Shown: in pieces, positions 53,896 to 63,020 of the stretch | Layout: each line of letters opens with the position of its first letter | Position numbering within the stretch: the first letter of the stretch is position 1 | From: Collinsella aerofaciens | GTDB lineage: Bacteria > Actinomycetota > Coriobacteriia > Coriobacteriales > Coriobacteriaceae | Direction: 5' to 3' | NCBI RefSeq assembly: GCF_015561195.1 | Contig: NZ_JADMSU010000004.1 | Location: 124,001-188,000 of the forward strand | Length of the DNA: 64,000 bases | Program-made: the position numbers and the translations under genes | The notes under the pieces: generated by a model | The model's input: only the letters and a program-made list of their open reading frames with translations | Database searches by the model: none | What the model was told of the DNA's origin: nothing

Positions 53896-53950
53896 GGGTG
53901 CCTCCTCTATGGATGAATGGCCCGCTCCGCGCGAGCCCTTTGCAAGCAAA

Positions 53951-53990
53951 TATACCCCTCGGCCGCCCGTCCGGGCTGCAAAGGGGTATA
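53951..53990 (-). terminator. hairpin between purA and purD
   Basis: TATACCCCT (53951-53959) pairs with AGGGGTATA (53982-53990), with an inner GCCCG/CGGGC stem. On the minus strand only a short T stretch (TTTGC) follows, so stopping may be partial. Confidence 0.5.
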
Positions 53991-54013
53991 TCGCAATAAC
54001 CAAATAGTCCCGA

Positions 54014-55309
<1,296 letters not shown>

Positions 55310-55393
55310 TCACATTCATGGACTGTCTACGCGCCATGCCGGCACGCAGAAGCACAAAACATTCCCAGTATACCCGTGCAACGGGCGCCTGTC

Positions 55394-56785
55394 CTACTCC
55401 TCGGCATGCGCCCCATCAAGCTCATAGAACTTGGTGGATGCCGGCAGGAACATCAGGTCGACGTCGCCGATCGGGCCCGAACGGTTCTTGGCCACGACGA
55501 TACGCGTAACGCCCTCGTCGGGTCGATCGTCGCGCGAGGCTTCGGCCTCGTCGGCGGAGCGGTCCAAGAACATGACGATATCGGCGTCCTGCTCGATGGA
55601 GCCCGATTCACGAAGGTCGGAAAGCTGCGGGCGCTTGCCGGTACGGGATTCGACCTGACGCGAGAGCTGCGACAGCGCGATGAGCGGGATCTTGAGCTCC
55701 TTGGCCATGATCTTCAGACCACGCGACATCTCCGAAACCTCGACGGTACGGCTCTCGGAGCGGCGTCCCGGCGGAGGACTCACCAGCTGCAGGTAGTCCA
55801 GGATGATGATTGCCTTCTCCTTGTTATGGAGCATACGGCGGCTCTTGGCGCGAATCTCGGTCACTGTGGTGCCGGGCGTATCGTCAATCAGAATATCGAG
55901 CTTGGACAAGGTCTGCGTGGCCTCGTTGATATTGGCCCACTGTTCGGGGCTAATACGGCCCATGCGGAAGTCACTGATCGAGATCATGGCGTAGGCGCAA
56001 ATCAGACGCTGGGCAATTTCCTTGCCCGACATCTCCAGCGAGAAGAAGCCGACGGTATAACCAGCAGCGGCAGCGTTAAGTGCCAGGTTCAGAGCGAACG
56101 ACGTCTTACCTACAGCAGGACGGGCGCCGATGATGATGAGCTGGCCCTCGCGAAAACCCATGAGCATGCGGTCGAGCGACGGGAAGCCCGTGGGCACGCC
56201 CGCAGCCTGGCCACCGGCCTGGCACACTTCCTCGGCCTCGTTATAGGCCTCGACCATAAACTCGGTCAACGTCTTGTAACTCGACTTGACCTCGCGCGCC
56301 GTAACCTTGAGCAGCTTGCTCTCGGCCAGCTCGACAACCTCTTTGGTGTCGGTGGGGGCATTATATGCCAGCGCGTTGATCTCGTTGGTGGCGCCGATCA
56401 GCTCACGCAGCATCGAATCGCGGCGAACGATGGCGGCATGATGCTGCCAGTTGACGAGCGACAGGGTCTGACCCATCAACTCCAAAATGTACGCTTCGCC
56501 GCCCACGGCATCGAGCTTGTTGATGCTTCGCAGGTAATCGATCAGCGAGATGGAGTCGATGGGAATGCGGCTGTTGTACATATCGACCATCGCGGTATAG
56601 ATGGTCTTATGAATGGGCCGGTAGAAGTCATCGGGCTGCAGCTCGACCTGGGCTTCTTCGACCACCTCGGGCGATAGCAGCATAGCGGCCAGCACATTGG
56701 CCTCTGCATCTTGGTTTTGGGGAAGACCCAACTTTGAGCCGCGGTCCTCAACCGTCAGCCCGGTCTCCCTATCGTCATATGCCAT
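55394..56785 (-). CDS. dnaB: replicative DNA helicase
   Basis: 463 residues; ATG at 56785 is correctly spaced from GAGG, unlike ATG codons just upstream. N-terminal DnaB domain with LPQNQDAEANVLAAMLLSPE, then the RecA-like motor with Walker A GARPAVGKTSFALN and Walker B ILDYLQLV. No intein is present. It unwinds DNA at the replication fork and loads primase. Downstream of rplI as in many bacteria. Confidence 0.96.
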   Translation of the reverse strand: MAYDDRETGLTVEDRGSKLGLPQNQDAEANVLAAMLLSPEVVEEAQVELQPDDFYRPIHKTIYTAMVDMYNSRIPIDSISLIDYLRSINKLDAVGGEAYILELMGQTLSLVNWQHHAAIVRRDSMLRELIGATNEINALAYNAPTDTKEVVELAESKLLKVTAREVKSSYKTLTEFMVEAYNEAEEVCQAGGQAAGVPTGFPSLDRMLMGFREGQLIIIGARPAVGKTSFALNLALNAAAAGYTVGFFSLEMSGKEIAQRLICAYAMISISDFRMGRISPEQWANINEATQTLSKLDILIDDTPGTTVTEIRAKSRRMLHNKEKAIIILDYLQLVSPPPGRRSESRTVEVSEMSRGLKIMAKELKIPLIALSQLSRQVESRTGKRPQLSDLRESGSIEQDADIVMFLDRSADEAEASRDDRPDEGVTRIVVAKNRSGPIGDVDLMFLPASTKFYELDGAHAEE

Positions 56786-56940
56786 GAGCATCCTCATTCA
56801 TATCGCTTGCGAGCATCCATAGTATCAGCCACGGTCCCAAAACGCGCCGCGCGCCGCCAATCATCACCGAACCAAACGGATGAACGGTCCTGTATATAGG
56901 ACTTCGACGCAACGTTCACCATGACACTCACTCAGCGCAA

Positions 56941-56980
56941 AAAACAAAAGGGCGCCCTGGTTTCCCAGAGCGCCCTTCTT
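56941..56980 (-). terminator. terminator after rplI
   Basis: On the minus strand AAGGGCGCTCTGG and CCAGGGCGCCCTT pair, followed by TTGTTTTTT. It would separate the ribosomal genes from dnaB at least in part. Confidence 0.85.
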
Positions 56981-57009
56981 AGAACAAGATTGTTGCGTTG
57001 CAGCAAATG

Positions 57010-57549
57010 CTACTCGGCAGCAGCCTCAGTCTCGACCTCGGCGGTCTCGGCCTCGGCGACCTCAGCGGCCTCCTCGACCTCAGCCTCGGCAGCGAGCTCC
57101 TCGGCGGTAACGCCGACGAGAACGACAACCTCGGCCTTGATCTCGCGGTACAGCGAGATGGCAACGGTGTGGGCACCGGCAACCTTGATGGGCTTACCGA
57201 GCTCGACGCGCTTGCGGTCGATGTCCATACCGAGCTGAGCCTTGATGGCGTCAGCGATCATAGCGGCGGTAACGGAGCCAAAGAGGATGCCCTCGTCGCC
57301 GACCTTGACGTCAACGGTGACCGTCTTGCCCTCGAAGGCAGCCTTGGTCTCGTTGGCGGTAGCCAGACGGACGGCCTCGCGCTTGGCGATGTTGTTGCGA
57401 CGCTCGTCAAGCTGCTTGAGGTTGCCCTTGGTGGCGGCAACAGCGAGCTTCTTGGGGAACAGGAAGTTCTCAGCGTAACCCTGAGCGACCTCTACGACGT
57501 CACCCTCGCCGCCCTTGCCCTTGATCTCATCGAGAAGAATAACCTTCAT
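57010..57549 (-). CDS. rplI: 50S ribosomal protein L9
   Basis: 179 residues; ATG at 57549. The rRNA-binding N-domain MKVILLDEIKGKGGEGDVVEV and the connecting helix (LKQLDERRNNIAKREA) are standard. After residue 148 a Glu/Ala-rich acidic tail of about 30 residues is extra compared with common L9. Sixteen bases after rpsR. Confidence 0.96.
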   Translation of the reverse strand: MKVILLDEIKGKGGEGDVVEVAQGYAENFLFPKKLAVAATKGNLKQLDERRNNIAKREAVRLATANETKAAFEGKTVTVDVKVGDEGILFGSVTAAMIADAIKAQLGMDIDRKRVELGKPIKVAGAHTVAISLYREIKAEVVVLVGVTAEELAAEAEVEEAAEVAEAETAEVETEAAAE

Positions 57550-57564
57550 GATGCGTCTCCCTTC

Positions 57565-57831
57565 TTAGCCGCGGTCGCGGTTGCCACGAGAGGAAACCAC
57601 GGGGACGGTGTACGGCAGGAGAGCCATCTCGCGGGCGCGCTTGATGGCGTTGGCGATGTCATGCTGATGCTGCGTGCAAGCGCCAGTGACGCGACGGGGC
57701 TTGATCTTGCCACGGTCGGTCATGTACTTACGGAGAAGCTGAGTGTCCTTATAGTCGATGAACTCAGTGTTCTCCTTGCAGAACTGGCAGTACTTACGAC
57801 GCGGCTGACGTGCAGAAAAATCATTAGCCAT
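57565..57831 (-). CDS. rpsR: 30S ribosomal protein S18
   Basis: 88 residues; ATG at 57831 after [24 protein letters not shown] shows a CxxC pair, the zinc-binding type of S18. [11 protein letters not shown] and the final helix match. It partners S6 on 16S rRNA, and S6 is encoded in the same operon. Confidence 0.96.
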   Translation of the reverse strand: MANDFSARQPRRKYCQFCKENTEFIDYKDTQLLRKYMTDRGKIKPRRVTGACTQHQHDIANAIKRAREMALLPYTVPVVSSRGNRDRG

Positions 57832-57903
57832 GTCAAAATACCTTTCATTTGGCAACTTCGGCGAACCGAAGCCGCCTCTCACTCAAAAATAGGTGAACAA
57901 CCC

Positions 57904-58356
57904 TTAGAACGGGATGTCCTCATCGTAGACGTCGACCGCGGGCGGCGTAGCCACCGGCGCGGCAGGACGTGCTGCGGGCGCGGAAGCTGCGGGGGCGTAA
58001 CCGCCCTGGTCGTAGCCACCCTGGCCACCACGGGAGCTCATAAACTCGATCTCATCGACGATGACCTCAAGCTTGCTCCGGCGCTGGCCGTCGCGCTCCC
58101 AAGAGCTGTAGCGCAGCTTGCCCTCAATCGCGACCTTGTTTCCCTTTGCCAGGAAACGGCTCACGGCCTCGGCGCGGGTGCCGAACATGGTGCAGTCGAC
58201 AAAGTTGGGATAGTCCTCCCACTCGCCAGTCTGCGCGTTGCGGCGACGATCGTTCACGGCGACGCCAAAGGACAGAACCTGGGTTCCGCCGGCGGTGGCG
58301 CGCAGCTCGGGATCGCGGGTGAGGTTACCGGTGATGTTCACTCGATTGATGCTCAT
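57904..58356 (-). CDS. ssb: single-stranded DNA-binding protein
   Basis: 150 residues; ATG at 58356. The OB fold occupies residues 1-108 (INRVNITGNLTRDPELR, FVDCTMFGTRAE). A Gly/Ala/Pro linker ends in DEDIPF, the acidic tip that binds partner proteins. Placed between rpsF and rpsR as in most bacteria. Confidence 0.96.
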   Translation of the reverse strand: MSINRVNITGNLTRDPELRATAGGTQVLSFGVAVNDRRRNAQTGEWEDYPNFVDCTMFGTRAEAVSRFLAKGNKVAIEGKLRYSSWERDGQRRSKLEVIVDEIEFMSSRGGQGGYDQGGYAPAASAPAARPAAPVATPPAVDVYDEDIPF

Positions 58357-58404
58357 AACTCACTACTTCCTCTTGGGGCACAAGCCCAGTCCAAAACGAC
58401 AGTC

Positions 58405-58698
58405 TTACTCCTGGTCGTCGCGACGGACGATCATGTGGCGGACCACAGCGTCGGTGATGCGCAGGACGCGATCAAGCTCGGCGATCTGGGTAGGATCTGC
58501 GTGGAAGTTGATGAGGGTGTAGTCACCATCGGTGAGGTCGTTGATCTCGTAGGCGAGCTTGCGCTTGCCCCACTCGTCAACGGAGTCGACCTTGCCAGCG
58601 CCCTCAGCGATCGTGGTATCGATACGCTTCATAACAGCGAGACGAGTCTCGGGGTCGAGCGACGGATCAACAAAGAACAGCAGTTCATAAGCCTTCAT
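58405..58698 (-). CDS. rpsF: 30S ribosomal protein S6
   Basis: 97 residues; ATG at 58698 after GGAGG. MKAYELLFFVDPSLDPE and WGKRKLAYEINDLTDG are typical. First gene of the rpsF-ssb-rpsR-rplI group, with a good promoter at 58770-58798. Confidence 0.95.
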   Translation of the reverse strand: MKAYELLFFVDPSLDPETRLAVMKRIDTTIAEGAGKVDSVDEWGKRKLAYEINDLTDGDYTLINFHADPTQIAELDRVLRITDAVVRHMIVRRDDQE

Positions 58699-58724
58699 AT
58701 TGTCACCTCCTCTGGGCAAATGTG

Positions 58725-58753
58725 GCTTCAGGTCGTGAAGGTGCGCCTGAAGC
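58725..58753 (-). promoter_or_regulatory. hairpin in the rpsF leader, possible S6-S18 site
   Basis: GCTTCAGG and CCTGAAGC form an 8-bp stem with a 13-base loop between promoter and start codon. Many bacteria regulate this operon by S6:S18 binding to a leader hairpin, but I cannot show the conserved CCG bulge here. Confidence 0.35.
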
Positions 58754-58769
58754 AGGAAAAGACTTGGTA

Positions 58770-58798
58770 ATAATATCTTTCAACCTCCTAGGCTGCAA
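58770..58798 (-). promoter_or_regulatory. promoter of the rpsF operon
   Basis: Minus strand: -35 TTGCAG (58793-58798), 17-base spacer, -10 TATTAT (58770-58775). Confidence 0.65.
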
Positions 58799-59158
58799 GA
58801 ATATGCAGCTACAACCTCATGACCTCCACATATGCCCATACTCGCACGACGTTTCATGCGCATTCCAACCAAATGCTGACCAAAAGCTTGACGGATCTGT
58901 GGACAAGATACGGTGCCGTGAGGACAAGCTGAGCCAAGTCGCAGGTCAACGGGCGCATGGTTGTGGTCGCAAAATGCATACCAGTGGCCCACAGCACCAC
59001 CCAAAGATTTTTAAATTCATTGCCAAATCGCTTATAAATACCCCTTTTGAACAATTGAGTTGATCAACTACGCTGGTCGGAAGCCGTTTTTTGGCATCTC
59101 AAACCCCGCTGCAACGCCAAACGCGGCCAAGCGTTTTAAAAAATGCCAACTTTTCTGT
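58799..59158. other. gene-free stretch between rpsF promoter and tRNA promoter
   Basis: About 360 bases without a supportable gene, locally AT-rich (near 59010-59050). Open frames of 60-110 codons on both strands have no ribosome site or domain. Confidence 0.5.
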
Positions 59159-59186
59159 TTGCACTTTGCGATTCCTCGTGTATACT
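59159..59186 (+). promoter_or_regulatory. promoter of the serine tRNA genes
   Basis: -35 TTGCAC (59159-59164), 16-base spacer, -10 TATACT (59181-59186). It ends 17 bases before the first tRNA. Confidence 0.75.
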
Positions 59187-59202
59187 GACTTTCGCATTTA
59201 AC

Positions 59203-59293
59203 GGAGAGTTGTCCGAGTGGCCGAAGGAGCACGATTGGAAATCGTGTAGGCGTCAAAAGCGTCTCCAGGGTTCAAATCCCTGACTCTCCGCCA
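59203..59293 (+). tRNA. tRNA-Ser(GGA)
   Basis: 91 bases with encoded CCA. Acceptor GGAGAGT pairs with ACTCTCC; anticodon loop TTGGAAA with stem CACGA/TCGTG; long serine variable arm (GGCGTC-AAAA-GCGTCT); T arm AGGGTTCAAATCCCT; discriminator G. Confidence 0.96.
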
Positions 59294-59341
59294 GTTAATT
59301 CCAAAGCAGGCCTTCGAGCCTGCTTTGTTTTTACCCCACGC

Positions 59342-59432
59342 GGAGGGGTGGCAGAGTGGTTGAATGCGGCGGTCTCGAAAACCGTTTGGCCTGTATAAGG
59401 TCACGAGGGTTCGAATCCCTCCTCCTCCGCCA
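59342..59432 (+). tRNA. tRNA-Ser(CGA)
   Basis: 91 bases with encoded CCA. Acceptor GGAGGGG pairs with the 3' CTCCTCC part with one wobble; anticodon loop CTCGAAA in stem CGGT/ACCG; long variable arm; T arm AGGGTTCGAATCCCT. It is 48 bases after the first tRNA and probably in the same transcript. Confidence 0.95.
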
Positions 59433-59443
59433 TTTTGGTTGAG

Positions 59444-59472
59444 AAAGCTCCCAAGAATGGGAGCTTTTTTGT
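59444..59472 (+). terminator. terminator of the tRNA transcript
   Basis: AAAGCTCCCA and TGGGAGCTTT pair around a 4-base loop, followed by TTTGTTTT. Confidence 0.9.
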
Positions 59473-59499
59473 TTTGAATCCCTAACAAGCAAATAAGGC

Positions 59500-59531
59500 A
59501 GAGGAGGAGGGATTCGAACCCACCCCTCCCT
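59500..59531 (-). pseudogene. tRNA-Ser(CGA) relic: 5' and 3' ends joined, inverted
   Basis: Read on the minus strand, GGAGGGGTGG of the tRNA 5' end is joined directly to GTTCGAATCCCTCCTCCT of its 3' end, followed by CTGCC, with the anticodon region missing. It faces the intact tRNA 70 bases away and borders the 59533 repeat. Confidence 0.5.
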
Positions 59532-59532
59532 C

Positions 59533-59611
59533 AAAACATGTACGTCACCCTCCAAAACCGACATTTTTCGACATCTTTGAAGGCTGACGTACACGTTTGG
59601 ATTGAGCTCAC
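59533..59611 (-). repeat. 79-bp palindromic repeat, left copy
   Basis: It matches 60722-60800 in inverted orientation in 76 of 79 positions. Inside, about 20 bases at each end of a 58-base core pair with each other (CATGTACGTCA... against ...TGACGTACACG), so each copy is itself a hairpin. It ends 10 bases from the stop of the nuclease-like gene. Confidence 0.85.
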
Positions 59612-59621
59612 GGGAGTGGCG

Positions 59622-60629
59622 CTATTCGGAAGGTGTCTCCTCGTCTCGCATGCCTTTCCAGTTGCGGATAAGTGCCTTGCGTAGTTCGTTTTGTTTTCTC
59701 TGGTACTCGGTGTTGGTACAGCGAGGCATGCCGAGTGCTTCGCGAATGTTGTTCATGGCGCGGTGAAAGGCGAGCTGACTGCTGAACTGAGCCGAAGTGA
59801 GCGTAACGATTCGATATCCCATTTGGGAGAGAACGGCCTCTCGTTCCGCATCCGCTCCCTTGCGCTCGACCTCGTCGTGAAAGCCGCCCTTATATTCGAT
59901 ACCGAGCTCCCTGCGCTTGTAGGTAACGAGCGCATCGATTTTGAGCGTTCGAGCTTTGGCGCAATGCCAGAGACGTTGAGGGATCTCGAGCGGTTTGTTG
60001 AGTTCGATACCTCGGATGCCAACGCCGCCTTCGCTTGTTGGGAGCGAGAGGGCGATTGCCGAAGCGGTCTCCATAGGCGAGGCCGAGTGATCGTAGATGT
60101 GCCTGAGAGCGAGCCGTGCACGCGTGGCACCGGGTTTGCCGGGGTGCCGATCGAGCAGTTCGGTTATTTCATCCTTTGAGGTAGTGGCTGGTTGCTCGGT
60201 ATAGGGGTCGGCGGGATTGAGCCTCATGCGATAATCGCCGCAAACTTCATAACCATACTCGAGATATTCGGTCTTATCCATCCACTCGGCAGCGAGCACG
60301 AAGGTGAAGGCTTCGTCGGTGATGAAGATTCCGGGCGTCAGCTCGTCAATATGCTCGTAGGGAAGATTTTGTCCAAGAATGTGGCAAATGACGCCTTTGG
60401 TGCGAATTCGCTCGAATTCGAATACAACCGAGATATCGATAGTCTTGAGCATATCGGACGGAATGCCGCAGTCGGTAAGGGCCTGTCGTATGCGCGCAAC
60501 GCGTTGCTGGGTGGAGATGCCTCGTGCGCCTATCTGGTAGTCGTGCCGTGCAAGAGACTGAACCAAATTCTGGGGTGCATGATGAACAAGCCATGCGGTT
60601 TTATGCGAAATGAGAACAGGGGTATCCAT
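59622..60629 (-). CDS. AbiEi-like protein with C-terminal PD-(D/E)XK (DUF559/Vsr-like) nuclease motif
   Basis: 335 residues; ATG at 60629 after GAGG, preferred to upstream in-frame codons inside the repeat. The N-terminal half (LISHKTAWLVHHA, GIFITDEAFTFVLAA) resembles AbiEi-type proteins found as lone genes in Coriobacteriia. The C-terminal half has Asp232 (KIDALVTYKRRELG), Glu245 and Lys247 (IEYKG), then AEREAVLSQMGYRIVTLT, the pattern of DUF559/Vsr-like endonucleases. It stands alone between two inverted repeat copies. A defence or toxin role is an inference. Confidence 0.7.
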   Translation of the reverse strand: MDTPVLISHKTAWLVHHAPQNLVQSLARHDYQIGARGISTQQRVARIRQALTDCGIPSDMLKTIDISVVFEFERIRTKGVICHILGQNLPYEHIDELTPGIFITDEAFTFVLAAEWMDKTEYLEYGYEVCGDYRMRLNPADPYTEQPATTSKDEITELLDRHPGKPGATRARLALRHIYDHSASPMETASAIALSLPTSEGGVGIRGIELNKPLEIPQRLWHCAKARTLKIDALVTYKRRELGIEYKGGFHDEVERKGADAEREAVLSQMGYRIVTLTSAQFSSQLAFHRAMNNIREALGMPRCTNTEYQRKQNELRKALIRNWKGMRDEETPSE

Positions 60630-60721
60630 TGAGGGCCTCTCGCTCTGAGCCGGTATCCAACTCTTATGTCCGTTGAAGTGGGGAAATATACCGGATGTGG
60701 GTAAATCAACCCACTCATGCT

Positions 60722-60800
60722 GTGAGCTCAATCCAAACATGTACGTCAGCCTCCAAAGATGTCGAAAAATGTCGTTTTTGGAGGGTGACGTACATGTTTT
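60722..60800 (+). repeat. 79-bp palindromic repeat, right copy
   Basis: Inverted match to 59533-59611. It begins GTGAGCTCAATCCAAAC, which is the part that gives the copies a direction; the remainder folds on itself. It lies 93 bases before the start of the nuclease-like gene. Confidence 0.85.
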
Positions 60801-60934
60801 GGATCCCTGGCATTCCAGCAATGCCACGCCAGCATCCGCTGCCGACCGTTTACCGAGCAATAGGGTCACCACGCCCGCCAACCATGTACTATGTACGAGC
60901 ATTTGTCTAAACCCGCAACCAAAAGGACCCCATC

Positions 60935-61624
60935 TTGCCCGTCGTCGCCGCTATGACCGTTACCTCACACGCCACGGATGCCATGGTCGCTATCCCATTT
61001 TGGCTCGAGATGTTCGCTGTTGTCGCCGCATCGATCTCAGGCGTGTTGGTCGCACGCGAGCACAAGCTCGACCTGGTGGGCGCGGTCGCGCTTGCCGTGG
61101 TCTGTGGCCTGGGCGGCGGTCTTTTACGCGACATGACGCTGCAGGTGGGCAACGTCTACATCCTCAACCAGCCGATGGCACTCCCGCTTTCCATTGCCAC
61201 GGCAGCCATCATCTATATTTTCCCGGCAATCGTCGACAAGCCCGAAAAACTCATCCCCCTGCTCGACATCATCTCGGTCGGCATCTATGCCGCCACCGGA
61301 GCAGACAAGGCGCTGGTCTACGGCTTTGCGCCAGCGGTGTGCATCATGATGGGCTTTTTCACCGCGGTGGGCGGCGGCATGTTGCGCGACAGCTTTATGG
61401 GCGTGGTGCCGGGCATTTTCCAGCGCACCAACTTCTATGCCATCGCAGCCATTGCCGGCTCGGCAAGCTATGTATGCCTTGTCATGAGCGGTCTTATGAG
61501 CAATGTCGCCGCGCTGGTCGTATGCGTCGTTGTGACCATGGGGCTGCGCTGGCTATCGCTGCGCTTTGACATCAAAAGTCCCACCGAGGAAGACATTGCG
61601 CGCTTTTTGCACCGTAAAAAATAG
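60935..61624 (+). CDS. TRIC-type cation channel family protein
   Basis: 229 residues from TTG at 60935 with AAAGGA 8 bases upstream; ATG at 60953 is a possible alternative. Seven membrane segments; the two-fold repeated motif GGGLLRDM and GGGMLRDS is the mark of the UPF0126/TRIC family of potassium-permeable trimeric channels. Alone in its transcript. Confidence 0.9.
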   Translation: MPVVAAMTVTSHATDAMVAIPFWLEMFAVVAASISGVLVAREHKLDLVGAVALAVVCGLGGGLLRDMTLQVGNVYILNQPMALPLSIATAAIIYIFPAIVDKPEKLIPLLDIISVGIYAATGADKALVYGFAPAVCIMMGFFTAVGGGMLRDSFMGVVPGIFQRTNFYAIAAIAGSASYVCLVMSGLMSNVAALVVCVVVTMGLRWLSLRFDIKSPTEEDIARFLHRKK

Positions 61625-61730
61625 GTGGCGCGAGCTCATCCTTCGAAATGCAACCGAGAGGTTCTTTTAGAGCGCCCACGCGTTGGGTACCCTGTTAGGT
61701 GCATATCGAGCATCTGACGAAGGATTCACT

Positions 61731-62876
61731 ATGCCCCACAATCAATTCCCGTCGACCCAGCGCCGTAAAGCGTGGGGCCGCATCACCATCCTATTCGCAC
61801 TCATCGCACTGGCGATCACCGCGCTTCCCACGGCGTCGTTCGCCGGCACGGACACCGCAGGCAACGTACTTACGACCGACAACGACGCCAATCCGTCCGG
61901 CGTCGAAGGTGACCTGTACTGGGCAGGTCAGAGCCTCAACCTGGACGACACCTCCATCGACCGCGATATCATCGCCGCGGGCGATACCCTCTCGATCCGC
62001 GACTGCACGGTGGGCGGCGCCGTTCGTCTTGCGGCGCGCACCATCGACATTGCCAAGACTACGGTTGACGGCAGCGTCACGGTCGTCGGTCAGCATGTCG
62101 TGCTCAATTCCGACAGCACCGCCAACTGCTTCTATGCGATAGGCGAGACGGTTGCCCTGCGCAGCTCTACCAAGTCGGCAGCGCTCGCGGGCGATACGGT
62201 GACCATCGATGGCACCGTCGAGGGCGATGTCGAGGTCTGGGCCGACAAGCTCATCCTGGGCAAGAACGCCCACATCACCGGCACCGTGAACGCGCACGTC
62301 TCCGAGGACCCCGAGCGCGCCGCGGGAGCCGAGGTCGGTGCCCTCAAGATCGACCGCACCGAGAACGAGGATTCTTCCACCGTTAACGATGTCATCGGCG
62401 GCATCGTCGCCGCGGCGCTCTCGACCTGCTTCATCGCCCTACTGCTCGAGCTCGTCTTTCCGCGCGCGACCGCCAGCGCCGCCGGAATGCTCCACCAGCG
62501 CCCCACGCCCCTGTGGGTGAGCGGTCTTCTGGGCACGGTCGCTATCGTCCCCGCCGTCCTACTGCTGATTATCTCAATCGCTGGCCTGCCGCTTGCCGGA
62601 ACCCTCTTGTGCGGCGTTATCGGCATCGCGTTGGTGTCGAGCGCCTTTGCGGGGTGCGCGATCGCCCGCATGGTCGGACACAACCAGAACCGCTACGCCA
62701 TGGCAGCCGCGGGCGGCGTGGCCGCGGGCGCGCTTACGGCAATCCCCCTCGTAGGCGATTTCATCAGCGGCGTGGCCTTTGTCTTCACGCTCGGCTACGT
62801 TATCCAGATCATCTGGCGCAACGCCCACCTCAAGTCGCAACAGCCGGCTAATACGCCGGAACTCCCCACCGCCTAG
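61731..62876 (+). CDS. membrane protein with bactofilin-like polymer domain
   Basis: 381 residues; ATG at 61731 after AAGGA. A signal peptide (1-38, cut near SFA) is followed by about 150 residues of short strand repeats (DIIAAGDTLSIRDCTVGGAV, DIAKTTVDGSVTVVG, TVTIDGTVEGDVEVWADKLI) like bactofilin beta-helices. From residue 230 four membrane segments follow (IVAAALSTCFIALLLELVF and on). The part with the repeats should be outside the membrane. Function unknown. Confidence 0.82.
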   Translation: MPHNQFPSTQRRKAWGRITILFALIALAITALPTASFAGTDTAGNVLTTDNDANPSGVEGDLYWAGQSLNLDDTSIDRDIIAAGDTLSIRDCTVGGAVRLAARTIDIAKTTVDGSVTVVGQHVVLNSDSTANCFYAIGETVALRSSTKSAALAGDTVTIDGTVEGDVEVWADKLILGKNAHITGTVNAHVSEDPERAAGAEVGALKIDRTENEDSSTVNDVIGGIVAAALSTCFIALLLELVFPRATASAAGMLHQRPTPLWVSGLLGTVAIVPAVLLLIISIAGLPLAGTLLCGVIGIALVSSAFAGCAIARMVGHNQNRYAMAAAGGVAAGALTAIPLVGDFISGVAFVFTLGYVIQIIWRNAHLKSQQPANTPELPTA

Positions 62877-62882
62877 CCACCA

Positions 62883-62918
62883 ACCACCACAAAGGGGACA
62901 GGCACCTTTTGTGGTGGT
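62883..62918. repeat. GGGGACAG-core palindromic repeat, copy 4
   Basis: Arms 62883-62895 and 62905-62918 (ACCACCACAAAGG, with one extra T in the right arm) around GGGGACAGGCA. It starts 7 bases after a stop codon. Confidence 0.75.
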
Positions 62919-62952
62919 GTAATAGGCCCAGGTTTCTTTGCACCAACAAACG

Positions 62953-62990
62953 AAGCGGGGCACCCGATCGACCGGGCGCCCCGCTTTTTC
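62953..62990. terminator. terminator between convergent genes
   Basis: AAGCGGGGC and GCCCCGCTT pair, with an inner CCCG/CGGG stem, followed by TTTTTC on the plus strand. Confidence 0.85.
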
Positions 62991-63020
62991 ATACCTCGTG
63001 TTGATATTCGAGGCGAACAG

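Noticed and set aside
55394-56785. Intein in dnaB
   Set aside because: DnaB is a frequent intein host, but the motifs are uninterrupted and length is normal.
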